Of a stretch of 64,000 nucleotides of DNA, positions 1 to 7,920 are shown piece by piece. Below the pieces are notes generated by a model. It was not told the DNA's origin and made no database searches. It was given only the letters and a program-made list of their open reading frames with translations. Both the position numbers and the translations under genes were made by a program. Within the stretch, counting starts at the first letter, position 1; the number at the start of each line of letters is the position of its first letter. The stretch spans positions 159,445,553-159,509,552 of the forward strand of contig CM068825.1 in assembly GCA_028554795.2 (NCBI GenBank), in the 5' to 3' direction. The stretch comes from Sinohyriopsis cumingii (taxonomy: Eukaryota > Mollusca > Bivalvia > Unionida > Unionidae).

Positions 1-381
1 TCACCTAGTTCTTCTGTGCAAGATTTACAAAAACAACCCTTGTGGGTGTGGTGTGGGGAACGTGTGCCTAAAACGCAAATCGTCTTTTTCTGCCAAATCT
101 TCGTGGTGTATTGTGTCATCGGGGCAGCCATTGCCAATTTGAGTTTGCAACAAGGAGACAAACAATTGTGGACCATTTTATTGAGCAGTTGTATCGGTTA
201 CCTGCTTCCCAATCCCTCCCTGAAATTCTCTTCCAACGGGAACCACGGGAACCTTGTGTCCAGTGCCAGTGCCAGTCACCACTCCAACAACAACAACCAC
301 AACCAGAACCCCATTTTGGGCGGAGACACGCCTCTGACGTCCAGTAACCCCTTGGACAGCCACAGAACTCTGGAATTATGA
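1..381 (+). CDS. Polinton small membrane protein (5'-partial)
   Basis: The frame is open from the window edge, so the true start may lie upstream; the first in-frame start-like codon is GTG at 16 and I do not trust it. The C-terminal 120 residues show a hydrophobic stretch (VFFCQIFVVYCVIGAAIANL) and a second weaker one (LWTILLSSCIGYLLP), so one or two membrane spans, then an Asn/His/Ser-rich low-complexity tail. A short protein with the pattern 'VP..IVFFCQ...YLLP' just upstream of the capsid genes is what I recall from animal Polinton/adintovirus elements; function unknown. It lies 45 bp before the penton-like gene on the same strand. Confidence 0.55.
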   Translation, partial: SPSSSVQDLQKQPLWVWCGERVPKTQIVFFCQIFVVYCVIGAAIANLSLQQGDKQLWTILLSSCIGYLLPNPSLKFSSNGNHGNLVSSASASHHSNNNNHNQNPILGGDTPLTSSNPLDSHRTLEL

Positions 382-426
382 GTCACCAAAACCAATTTTA
401 CTTTAACCTTACCCAGTGACAGTTCC

Positions 427-1314
427 ATGGAGGTGTTTCCCCACAACACGTTGTGCTGTTACACGGCCAAATTACCTCAGGCCATCCCCTTAGATCACGA
501 AGCCCATTGGGAAGTGGCTTTAGTGGAAATCATTCACCCGACAAAAGTCCTCAATGTCCTTCCCAATCAAATTTTTTTTGATGTGGAAGTTCATGACGAG
601 CAAGTGCAAGAGTACTTGGATAAGAATGTCAGATATGACAAGAAAACCCCTGGCATAAAAAATCAAAAGTCGACTATCTATCACTTGTTCATTCCCCCAG
701 GCTATTATTTTAGTGGTCAACATTTGGTCAACACCATAGCCACCAGGTTTAATGGCGTGTTTCTGAAAGCTTTGGAGCATGTCAAAAAAAGTGTCACCCT
801 GGAATACCACAAAACAGCTCGTCGCTTCCTGATAAAATTTCCTGAGGGGGGTAAAATCATGTCTTTCTTATTTTGTCCTGAATTGTATGACATGTTGGGC
901 GGAGACATGAACATGAGAATGACCATAATCAACAAAAAGGAATTACCAATCGTTTACGACAACGAGTCTTTTAGCAAGTTATTTCGTACCCCAGTAGAAC
1001 TGAATCAAGGACTGAATTTGATGTTCGTGTATTCCGATGTGGTGGAGTACAACGTGGTGGGACACACCTCCGTGCCGTTACTGCGTGTCATTCCTTTCAA
1101 AGTGGATTCTGCCACGAACGCTGACGAGGAAGGTGGAAACACTTACCACGTTCACCGCGAATTTGTACATCCTCACTATTTGCCTGTCAGCAAGTCGTAT
1201 TTGGACACGGTCAACATTACTATAAAAGGAGATTTGGGACAAAATATTCCATTCACCAAAGGAAAAGTCACGGTGAAACTCCATTTTCGAAAACGGTTTT
1301 CTCACGACTCGTAA
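427..1314 (+). CDS. Polinton minor capsid (penton-like) protein
   Basis: Intact 295-residue frame starting at ATG in the context ttccATGG. The N-terminus (MEVFPHNTLCCYTAKLP, then HWEVALVEI.HP) matches the conserved start of the protein encoded beside the major capsid protein in animal Polintons, interpreted in the literature as the jelly-roll minor capsid (penton) protein occupying the capsid vertices. No signal peptide or membrane segment is visible and the predicted character is mostly beta. It is followed after only 3 bp by the core protein, and by capsid and protease genes, all on +, which supports a virion block. Assignment is by family pattern memory; a structural prediction showing a single jelly roll would confirm it. 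Confidence 0.65.
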   Translation: MEVFPHNTLCCYTAKLPQAIPLDHEAHWEVALVEIIHPTKVLNVLPNQIFFDVEVHDEQVQEYLDKNVRYDKKTPGIKNQKSTIYHLFIPPGYYFSGQHLVNTIATRFNGVFLKALEHVKKSVTLEYHKTARRFLIKFPEGGKIMSFLFCPELYDMLGGDMNMRMTIINKKELPIVYDNESFSKLFRTPVELNQGLNLMFVYSDVVEYNVVGHTSVPLLRVIPFKVDSATNADEEGGNTYHVHREFVHPHYLPVSKSYLDTVNITIKGDLGQNIPFTKGKVTVKLHFRKRFSHDS

Positions 1315-1317
1315 GTC

Positions 1318-1767
1318 ATGTATCCAGTGTACCGAGGGGTTGCTCGACAGCGAGGACACGGTTTAGGAGATATGTTAAAAACGGCCTTTCGTTCGGTGGC
1401 CCGGGTGTTGAAACCGATGGTGACACGCGGATTGCACGCCTTGAAAGATGCGGCACTGACAGAAGGCAAAGAATTTCTCCAAAATGTCGTCATCGACAAG
1501 CAAAACCCTAAAGAAACTTTCATGAGGGCAGGCAAAAATGTCTTGCTGCAAACGGGTAAAGACCTTTTGGGCCGACGAGACACATCTATAAATGCCCTGC
1601 ACGCTACCGAGTCAGGCATTCAGCAAGGACAAGGCAGAAAGAGACGACGAAGAAAACACCCTTTCACCAGACATGTGGTTGAAAGAAAAGTATTTGCTGA
1701 ACGGGGTGGATATCCGCTTGAGACTGAATCGCAGCAGTGCCGCTTTCCATTTGATGGCTGCTGCTGA
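1318..1767 (+). CDS. Polinton virion core (pX/pVI-like) protein, C-terminus replaced
   Basis: The first ~110 residues (MYPVYRGVARQRGHGLGDML..) are typical of the small basic virion core protein of Polintons: a 'YRG..RQ.GHGLGD' start, amphipathic helices, and a basic run KRRRRK near residue 105. The family is compared with adenovirus pX/pVI, basic proteins that condense DNA or interact with membranes. After the basic run the frame continues into sequence that in another frame encodes the middle of the major capsid protein, so the last ~40 residues are probably an out-of-frame artefact of a deletion at about 1640-1670. It starts 3 bp after the penton-like gene. Confidence 0.6.
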   Translation: MYPVYRGVARQRGHGLGDMLKTAFRSVARVLKPMVTRGLHALKDAALTEGKEFLQNVVIDKQNPKETFMRAGKNVLLQTGKDLLGRRDTSINALHATESGIQQGQGRKRRRRKHPFTRHVVERKVFAERGGYPLETESQQCRFPFDGCC

Positions 1768-2429
1768 TGCCACTTACAAAACCAAACTCGAAGAAGCCAG
1801 ACTCTACGTGCGTCGTGTGGAAGTGTTGCCTAAGTGGGAAACGACATCAGTCAGACGTTGAGCAGAGCGACCGCCAAGTATCCGATCCGACGAGTGGAAG
1901 TGAAAACGTTCACGATTCCCACTGGACAGCGATCCATGATCGAAGATCATCTGTTCCAAGGACAGTTACCCAAGCGTTTAATCCTTGGTATCGTCAAGAA
2001 TTCAGCCTTCAACGGAGCCTACCATGAAAACCCTTTTGAGTTTCAACATTACAATGTGTCCAAGATCGAAGTCAGTCACGACAGCAAGACCTTGTGTACC
2101 CGACCTTTTGAGCCTAGGTTCGGTGACAAGAATTATTTGAGATCGTACTTGTCCCTGTACGAAGCTACCGGACAGTTAGAACGAACACCAGTCACGGTAT
2201 TACGTACGAGGATTATGCAGGAGGCTACGCTTTGTGGGCTTTCGACTTCACTCCAGACCAAGGCAGCGACGAGGGACATTTCCACCCTACAAAATCCGGC
2301 CAGATTCGTGTGGAAATTCAGTTTGCGAGTGCACTACCCCCAGAGAACACAGTCAACGTCATCCTGTATGCGGAATTTGACAATACCATAGAAATCAACA
2401 GTTTGAGAGAAGTCATTCTAGATTACTAG
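1650..2429 (+). pseudogene. Polinton major capsid protein, 5'-deleted and frameshifted
   Basis: Three overlapping reading frames together resemble the C-terminal half of the animal Polinton major capsid protein (family of C. elegans F54H12.2, double jelly roll). Recognisable blocks are WLKEKYLLNGVDIRLRLNRS and YVRRVEVLP (frame entered near 1650), AKYPIRRVEVKTF and GQLPKRLILG (second frame, about 1850-2200), and TVNVILYAEFDNTIEI (third frame, ending at 2429). The breaks lie near 1830-1850 and 2190-2235. The family is usually 450 or more residues; about 255 are visible, and the N-terminal jelly roll is missing, lost together with the end of the core gene. It cannot encode a working capsid protein as it stands. 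Confidence 0.75.
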
Positions 2430-2434
2430 AAACC

Positions 2435-2937
2435 ATGGAAGACTGTTGTCCCTATTTACCTAGTGGAGAAACTTTGAAGATGAAATGTGAGGAAACTGTG
2501 GAAGAAGAATCCCAAGACAAAGACGAAGAAGATATCATGATGAAGTCAAGATGGCCAGAACAAGAAGCCCATTTAGTCTCCTGTTTTGTCAAACACTTGG
2601 TGGAAAAATGACGGAATTGATCAAGAAAAATTGCTATGGATGTCAAAACGATCATCCCAGTCAAATTCAACACGACAAATGCCTGATGTTGAGTCAAGAA
2701 GAAAAATTGGACGAGTATCTGGACGAAGCTTGGAGTCTCATCTCGGACGAAGACGTGTTGCACCAGTGGTATAAAGACTTGCGTGAACATTCTTGTCCAC
2801 CATTAACCACTCAAGAGATCCATCGTATCGAAGCTCTCCTGAATCAGAGTGAGGAGACTAAACGAAGAAACGGTTATTTGTCAGACATTTTCAAGCAAAA
2901 AGTCAGGATCGAATTGATGACTTATTATTACCTGTGA
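2435..2937 (+). pseudogene. Polinton small Cys-containing protein split in two frames
   Basis: A 58-residue frame (MEDCCPYLPSGE.., 2435-2611) ends in ...ATGA, where the next frame (MTELIKKNCYGCQNDHPSQ.., 109 residues, 2608-2937) begins. The second part, with CYGC..DHPSQ..H and later helices, matches an uncharacterised protein I recall between the capsid and protease genes of animal Polintons; there the region ending HLVSCFVKHL precedes it in one frame. The split sits at an A5 run (2604-2608), so a one-base slip in a single gene is likelier than a genuine start/stop overlap. No function is known. The CxxC plus downstream His could bind a metal. Confidence 0.55.
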
Positions 2938-2959
2938 AGAAGAAAAAAACAACACACAA

Positions 2960-3520
2960 ATGGATACCTGGGAACTTTATTACCTTTTGAACCACAGTTC
3001 GTATACGGCTTCTTGGAATCCTGTCGTCTGTGCTAAAGATGAACTCCCTCATCGCAAACCTCAAGACCATCTAGCTTACGTGATCAACACGGACGACAGT
3101 CATCTCCCAGGAACCCACTGGGTAGCCGTTTACTTTCCTCAAGAAGGATGTGTGGAATATTTCGATTCATATGGATTGCCCCCTTTGGAAGACGATATCA
3201 TTGACTTTATGAGAAGAAATGCTCAGACCACCCGATTCAATAATGTGAAATTACAAGGCACAGATTCCTTGGTGTGTGGACAATATTGTGTGTATTTTCT
3301 GCATCATCGCAGCCTGGGCTATTCCTTAGAACATTTAGTGACTCATTTTGATCCTCGTTCTTCTTCTAGAAACGATGTGAAAGTAGATCGAAGGTTTTGT
3401 GACCATTATGCTTATCTTTTGTCTCAAGCTAGGAAACGTAGTGTCCATCAATGGCCTAATGACTTCCAACAGTGGAAATCACAATTTCATTCACAACGTT
3501 GTCAGCCCTGTTTAAAGTAG
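2960..3520 (+). CDS. Adenain-like cysteine protease (Polinton PRO)
   Basis: Intact 186-residue frame with the complete order of adenovirus-type (C48/C5-like) protease residues: His in GTHWVAVYF (about residue 54), Asp in EYFDSYGLPP, Gln in LQGTDSL and nucleophile Cys in VCGQYCVYFL. Such proteases mature virion proteins in adenoviruses and are a hallmark gene of Polintons. The length is close to the family norm. It is the last gene of the + strand virion block, 22 bp after the preceding gene and about 110 bp before an AATAAA. Nothing in it is broken, unlike the capsid gene. Confidence 0.88.
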   Translation: MDTWELYYLLNHSSYTASWNPVVCAKDELPHRKPQDHLAYVINTDDSHLPGTHWVAVYFPQEGCVEYFDSYGLPPLEDDIIDFMRRNAQTTRFNNVKLQGTDSLVCGQYCVYFLHHRSLGYSLEHLVTHFDPRSSSRNDVKVDRRFCDHYAYLLSQARKRSVHQWPNDFQQWKSQFHSQRCQPCLK

Positions 3521-3631
3521 ACTGTAAATTGAAAAAAATGTTTGTCATTTGAAGAAAAAATGTTTGATGTTATAATGTAGGATTATTGTTAAAATATGTT
3601 AGAGTTGTTGGTTAGTGTTAAGTGATTTTTG

Positions 3632-3637
3632 AATAAA
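3632..3637 (+). terminator. AATAAA polyadenylation signal after the protease
   Basis: AATAAA lies about 110 bp after the protease stop in an AT-rich untranslated stretch, as expected for the 3' end of the capsid/protease transcript. No comparable hexamer follows the next three small genes, which instead carry histone-type stem-loops. Confidence 0.5.
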
Positions 3638-3762
3638 AAATGTTGTGTTTTGAAAAAATGCCATTGTCGTTTGTTTGGCTATAAGAATGTTGATTCATGC
3701 TCTTTGACTTCTTACTATCCCTCTCATGTCACTCATTGAACGTTCCGGCTCGAAAACCGTGT

Positions 3763-3804
3763 GGGGGATGTTTTCCTTCACGTCCGCGCTTTGACTTTAA
3801 GAAC
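3763..3804 (+). promoter_or_regulatory. Shared promoter block, copy A
   Basis: The core GATGTTTTCCTTCACGTCCG continues GCGCTTTGACTTTAAGAAC. The first ~30 bases recur almost unchanged before the other two small genes (4643 and 5485), each time followed by an AT-rich TATA-like motif and, some 50-65 bp later, the start codon. Recurrence at three starts is what supports a promoter reading. Confidence 0.6.
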
Positions 3805-3855
3805 CGGGGGAGTTTCCAGTCTAACCATCCATTGTCGACTCATCCTCCTACGAAG

Positions 3856-4221
3856 ATGTGCTCCAAACTAGCTAAGCTAAACGAAGCCTACGTGAATTTG
3901 CATAGGGTCAGACACAGTCTGATACCGAAAGCTGAAGAGATAGAGAATGTGAGAATGTTAAAAGTCACTGAAGACCTGATAGAAGAGCTCTTCAGAGAAG
4001 AAGTGAACAGGGAGAAAGAAGAATGGACAGAAAAGTACAGACTTCAGAGACAGCAGCAACAGCAACAACAACAGCAGCAGCAGCAGCATCAGGAACCTGA
4101 ACCTGACAGAGGCTTTGTCGATTGTCGTATCGACACCAAAGAGTTCTTCTTCTCTTTCCGAAGAAGCAGACCTATCGTCAGAAAGTCTATCCTCAGAGGA
4201 CGACGCATTCTTAGAAACTAA
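3856..4221 (+). CDS. Small helical protein A with polyQ and histone-type 3' end
   Basis: I chose the ATG at 3856 (MCSKLAKLNEAYVNLHRV..) because it lies at the same distance from the shared promoter block as the starts of genes B and C; the frame is open upstream to 3697. The 121 residues comprise an N-terminal ~60-residue helical, heptad-like region, a charged stretch, a polyglutamine run of about 15 (CAG/CAA mixture, near 4050-4090), and an Arg/Ser-rich tail. I do not recognise a family. Genes A, B and C share an N-terminal pattern of leucine-spaced helix then charged tail, and look like divergent duplicates. A histone-type stem-loop begins 27 bases after the stop. Confidence 0.6.
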   Translation: MCSKLAKLNEAYVNLHRVRHSLIPKAEEIENVRMLKVTEDLIEELFREEVNREKEEWTEKYRLQRQQQQQQQQQQQQHQEPEPDRGFVDCRIDTKEFFFSFRRSRPIVRKSILRGRRILRN

Positions 4222-4247
4222 AAGATTGCCATAGCAAACAAAAAAAC

Positions 4248-4285
4248 AGCCCTTTTCAGGGCTACCCAATACTCTAGAAAAGAAA
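4248..4285 (+). terminator. Histone-type 3' stem-loop and downstream element, gene A
   Basis: The stem is AGCCCT (4248-4253), the loop TTTC, the returning stem AGGGCT (4258-4263), and ACCCA follows immediately (4264-4268). A purine-rich GAAAAGAAA lies at 4277-4285, 14 bases past the stem. This reproduces the metazoan replication-dependent histone mRNA end: stem-loop bound by SLBP, cleavage after ACCCA, and a histone downstream element pairing with U7 snRNA. Confidence 0.85.
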
Positions 4286-4642
4286 TAACCATCGATTTGC
4301 CAATGTGTGTAGGTAAAGTAGTGTGAATATAAACACTGACTCTTTTTATAGTGTGAATGTATGTGTTTGTGTATAAGATTGTGTGTTTGTAAGTGCTCAC
4401 GTACGTTGGTGTGGATAGTAGATTAAGATCATGTCTTTTTTTTTGCTGTTAGAGGTGTGGGGAGAGTAGATTTGGGGGTTTGATTGGATTGCTTTGCGTA
4501 TGTGAACAGTATATTGAAGTGATTAATGAAAATAATTTTTTTAGAATAGGAATGGGTAGTATAAAAAAAGTGAGTGAGTGTTTCTTTTAGGTCCGCGCGT
4601 TGTTTTGGTCATCATCTAGGTAAGATCAATTTTATGTTTTTA
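4286..4642 (+). repeat. Spacer between genes A and B, partly duplicated after B
   Basis: The sequence just after stem-loop A (ataaccatcgatttgccaat, then a GTGTGAATATAAACACTGAC block) is repeated nearly unchanged after stem-loop B (5096-5160). A second unit, GCTCACGTACGT followed by TGTGTGGATAGTAGATT, occurs near 4395, 5195 and 5283. A third, CCGCGCGTTGTTTTGGTCAT followed by a CATCTAGG block, occurs near 4593 and again near 5440. The spacer therefore records repeated segmental duplication of the gene cassette. No gene is seen in it. Confidence 0.6.
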
Positions 4643-4684
4643 GGGGGATGTTTTCCTTCACGTCCGCGCTTTCACTATAAATTG
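4643..4684 (+). promoter_or_regulatory. Shared promoter block, copy B
   Basis: GGGGGATGTTTTCCTTCACG followed by TCCGCGCTTTC and then CTATAAATT, a good TATA box, about 55 bases before the ATG of gene B. The first 31 bases match copy A except for one position. Confidence 0.65.
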
Positions 4685-4735
4685 AAACTCGTTCGGCAGT
4701 CTAGTTACCCTTGTTGATTGATCAACACCACCAGA

Positions 4736-5026
4736 ATGAACACCAGAATTGTGAAACTGCTAGAACTCCAGATGCACCTGGAATATGCCAGGCGCCTGTT
4801 GAACGAACTGGCCGCGGAGGCTATTGTCGAAGAGGGAAGGATGAGAGAGGAGGAAAGAAGAAAAGAAGAGGAGGAAAAAGAGAGAAAAGATTTCAGAATC
4901 CCAGAGACAAAAAATTGGGATTCTGAAGCCACATATCCCGCCTCTGCTCTCCCAAGAAGAAAGGTGAAAGGAGACTGGGGAAGAAGATGTGTGTGTGGTG
5001 CCAGGCCAGGAAGGTGCCAGCATTAG
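4736..5026 (+). CDS. Small helical protein B with histone-type 3' end
   Basis: Start ATG at 4736 (MNTRIVKLLELQMHLEYARR..), placed after promoter copy B like its neighbours; 96 residues. The N-terminal ~45 residues form a leucine-rich amphipathic helix (LLELQMHLEYARRLLNELA), followed by an Arg/Glu/Lys-rich segment (EEERRKEEEEKERK) suited to a coiled coil and a basic tail with two Cys. The N-terminal pattern resembles genes A and C, so the three are probably paralogues that diverged strongly. I do not recognise a function. A histone-type stem-loop begins 32 bases after the stop. Confidence 0.55.
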   Translation: MNTRIVKLLELQMHLEYARRLLNELAAEAIVEEGRMREEERRKEEEEKERKDFRIPETKNWDSEATYPASALPRRKVKGDWGRRCVCGARPGRCQH

Positions 5027-5057
5027 ATAGGTGCATCTGGAATTAAAAAAAACCAAC

Positions 5058-5095
5058 AGCCCTTTTCAGGGCTACCCAATACTCTAGAAAAGAAA
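5058..5095 (+). terminator. Histone-type 3' stem-loop and downstream element, gene B
   Basis: Identical in its core to copy A: AGCCCT (5058-5063), TTTC, AGGGCT (5068-5073), ACCCA (5074-5078), then GAAAAGAAA at 5087-5095. Upstream bases AACCAAC approach the CCAAA-type flank of canonical histone mRNAs. Confidence 0.85.
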
Positions 5096-5418
5096 TAACC
5101 ATCGATTTGCCAATGTGTGTATGTAGAGTAGTGTGAATATAAACACTGACTCTTTTTTGTGTGAGGGTATGTGTTTGTGTGTTTGTGTTTGTAAGCGCTC
5201 ACGTACGTTTGTGTGAATAGTAGATTATGGGTTTGTTTATTGTTTCTTAGCGTATGTGGAGAGTATAGTTTGGGTTTTGTAACCGCTCACGTACGATTGT
5301 GTGGATAGTAGATTATGGATTTTGTTTTAATGATTTGCGTGTGTAAATAGTAGATTTGGGGTTTGTTAAATGTTGCTTCACTTATGTGGATAGTATATTA
5401 TATGACATGAGAAAAGTA

Positions 5419-5526
5419 GGAGGATGTTTTCCTTCACGTACGCGCGTTGTTTGGTCATGATCTAGGTAATATCAATTTTATGTCGGGGATGTTTTCCATC
5501 ACGTCCGCGCTTTTCGTATAAGAACC
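5419..5526 (+). promoter_or_regulatory. Doubled promoter block, copy C
   Basis: An incomplete copy (GGAGGATGTTTTCCTTCACG, then TACGCGCG, 5419-5447) precedes a full copy at 5485-5526 that ends in GTATAAGAAC, a TATA-like motif about 37-45 bases before the ATG of gene C. The first copy is embedded in the 66-bp unit also seen near 4590. Confidence 0.55.
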
Positions 5527-5562
5527 CACAGTATTCGTCGTTCAAACCATTCTACAGAGAAG

Positions 5563-5931
5563 ATGGCTTCAAACCACCTGGATAAAATGCAAACATTACA
5601 AGACGTCCTGGACAATTTGGGCATGATGGAACAAATGCTAGTGAGACTAAATGAAGACCACTATTCTTATAGTCCCCATCGAGTAAAGATGGAGATTAAT
5701 AACTTAAGAAAAGTAAAGGACATGATAAGTGGTGTGATGAAAGAAATAAAGGAGGAGAAGGAGGATGAAGAGGAAAGGATAAGGATAAGAGAATGGAATG
5801 AAAAAATTGAAAAAGAAGAAGAAAATGAGAAGAGGAAGAAAGAAGAGGAGGAGGAGAAGAAAGAAGAGGAGGAGAAAAAAAAGAAAGAAAAGAAGAGAAA
5901 GAGTGTAGGAGAGAAAATAAGAAGTTGGTAG
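5563..5931 (+). CDS. Small helical protein C with acidic/basic coiled-coil tail
   Basis: The ATG at 5563 (MASNHLDKMQTLQDVLDNLG..) gives 122 residues. The first ~65 residues carry two helices (MQTLQDVLDNLGMMEQML and RVKMEINNLRKVKDMISGVM), followed by ~55 residues almost entirely Glu/Lys/Arg, a long charged helix or coiled coil. Organisation matches genes A and B: helical N-terminus, low-complexity charged C-terminus, shared promoter and histone-type 3' end 37 bases after the stop. No family is recognised. The purine-rich coding strand produces spurious long frames on the opposite strand. Confidence 0.6.
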   Translation: MASNHLDKMQTLQDVLDNLGMMEQMLVRLNEDHYSYSPHRVKMEINNLRKVKDMISGVMKEIKEEKEDEEERIRIREWNEKIEKEEENEKRKKEEEEEKKEEEEKKKKEKKRKSVGEKIRSW

Positions 5932-5962
5932 AGAAATAGAAAAAATTAAAAGAAGAAGAAAA

Positions 5963-6006
5963 CCAAAGGCCCTTTCCAGGGCCACCCACATTTCTCGAAA
6001 AGAGAA
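5963..6006 (+). terminator. Histone-type 3' stem-loop and downstream element, gene C
   Basis: This is the most canonical of the three: CCAAA flank (5963-5967), stem GGCCCT (5968-5973), loop TTCC, AGGGCC (5978-5983), ACCCA (5984-5988), then GAAAAGAGAA at 5997-6006. Its stem base pairs differ from copies A and B while pairing is kept, which is compensatory change. Confidence 0.88.
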
Positions 6007-6061
6007 TGACTTTCGATTGCCTACCCCTTTTTTTAAAAATTTTTTTTTATTTAAAAAAAAA

Positions 6062-6355
6062 TCCCATGTTCAATTTCCCTTGACGCTATACAGTCCCACC
6101 ATGTTTAAATTCCTTTGGCGCTATACAGTCCCCTATTCCCATGTTCAATTCCCCTTGACCTTCAACAGTCCCACGGTTTTTTCTCCATGTTAATTTCCCT
6201 TGTCGCTAAACAGTCCCACGATTTTTCTCCATGTTAATTTCCCTTGTCGCTATATGTTCCCACGATTTTTCTCCATGTTAAATTTCCATTGTCGCTATAT
6301 GTTCCCGGGGGGGGGGGGTCTGTAATGCTAATTCCCATTGTCGCTATAGTATCCC
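6062..6355. repeat. Tandem repeat at the presumed right end of the first element
   Basis: About seven imperfect copies of a 35-45 bp unit of the form CCATGTT.AATTTCCCTTG followed by .CGCTATACAGTCCCAC, ending in a G10 run near 6306-6316. It follows gene C directly and could be part of the element's terminal repeat, but no matching left end is inside the window. Confidence 0.5.
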
Positions 6356-6359
6356 TATT

Positions 6360-7224
6360 CACTACTCTTGCGTGAATACAACCATGTAGTTTGGTTCCAC
6401 GAACAAATATGTAAACATTTTGTGAACAGAATTCTCAAGTATATGCGAAAATTATTATCATGAAATCGTGAAGTTAAATCTATTTACATGACAAAATATG
6501 AAAATATTTCAATAACTGTAAATTTCAACAAACGACCAGGTATGAATGGTTTAAAGATGTGCTCCGCTTCACGCCTTCGACCTACATATATAGTCTCAAG
6601 AGAGCGTCACCTGATTTATTTTATAGTTAGAAAATTTAAACTGGAAAAACTTGTCCATTGTTGTGCAAATGCATAAATCCTAACATCGGTATTACAACCA
6701 CAGAACAACGTCGGTCCAACTAGTGTCGACAACTGAAGAATAGTCTAACGTTGGCACAGCGTCATATACCCAACGTCGACTATGCGATGATCTGCAAACG
6801 TTAGTCCAACGTCATATACCCAACGCCAACTATGCGATTATCTGCAAAGGTTGGTCCAACGTCAGCGTACTTTTTGGGTATTATCCAAAATTGTGTTCAT
6901 CAATATGATGATGAGAGCATGCCGAGTTCCAAATCTGACTGAGTGACTTTGACTTAATTTACTTATGTCACGTGTACATTTTTAAAACTTATCAAATGCT
7001 CCTGCCGGGATGCCCGCATAATTATTTTCGGTGGAGGAGAGATGGACAACATGTAGTGGTCAGCTATTAGGTATTACGGATGTAGGCAAAGACATGTTTA
7101 GAGGTGAAATCGGGGTGAGGGAAGAAGTCACCCTACTCCCCCTCTCCTCTATGTACCGTGCCGATGTATTCTTGATAGATGAGGGGATATTCGTAGCATG
7201 AAATGATCTTCTAAGAAATAGACG
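6360..7224. other. Spacer with a short direct repeat, no gene seen
   Basis: At about 6765-6870 a ~60-bp unit (CGTCATATACCCAACG.C.A then CTATGCGATTATCTGCAAA) is repeated twice, with related GTCGGTCCAAC pieces from 6708. No frame with coding character was found; the 62-residue frame at 6488 has no recognisable content. Confidence 0.5.
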
Positions 7225-7365
7225 ATCTCAAATGGGTAACGATTTAATATTGAATGTATGAAACGAGTCCAGTAATGTCCAGTTTTGCGAGCCTTGGCTA
7301 GCATAAGCTGGACATTATTTAACGAGTTTCATAAATTTAATATTAAATCATCACCCATTTGAGAT
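7225..7365. repeat. 141-bp hairpin (MITE-like)
   Basis: Left arm 7225-7282 and right arm 7308-7365, 58 bases each, pair with few mismatches around a 25-base loop. Both ends read ATCTCAAATGGGT. This is a compact foldback structure consistent with a miniature inverted-repeat element; no clear target duplication was identified. Confidence 0.75.
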
Positions 7366-7499
7366 TATTTTTATCACATAGTTTATTTCAGTAGAAATTA
7401 TTTAAATAGAAAGAAGAACGAATAATTTCCTTCATTCTGACAGACGCTGTACCTTTCATTTGTTGTGCGAAAAAAATAGTCCCAAACAAAGTTGAAATA

Positions 7500-7725
7500 G
7501 TAAGAGTATATAGGACGAAAGCAGCGCATATAAATAAGTTTGCACATCATATAAGGACGAAAGCACCGCATATAAAGTTTGTACATCACATAAGGACAAA
7601 AGCACATCATATAACGATGTTTGCACATCGTATAAGGACGAAAGCACATCATACAGAGAGGTTTTTGCATCATATAAGGACGAAAGCACATCATACAGAG
7701 AGGTTTTCACATCGTATAATATAAA
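7500..7725. repeat. Degenerate ~40-bp tandem repeat
   Basis: Five to six imperfect copies of ATAAGGACGAAAGCACATCA followed by TA..GAGGTTTGCACATC. The repeat keeps two minus-strand frames open with repetitive Tyr/Cys-rich translations, which I regard as artefacts. Confidence 0.7.
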
Positions 7726-7920
7726 GTATCATCTTAAGACAGCGTTTTGTTAATCTTTGGCATGAGCTCATTGCTACATTGCCCTTCAAACACCCAGCAT
7801 ACTCCTCCTAACTGGCATTCGCAGCCAAATCTCCGAGTAGAGAGAACTATTTAATTGCGCGTTGAAATGAGAAAATTGTTGATTAGCCAATATAATTGGA
7901 AGGTCACTACGTAATGACTC

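Noticed and set aside
5696..5991. Two long minus-strand frames rich in Ser, Phe and Leu
   Set aside because: Shadow of the purine-rich coding strand of gene C.
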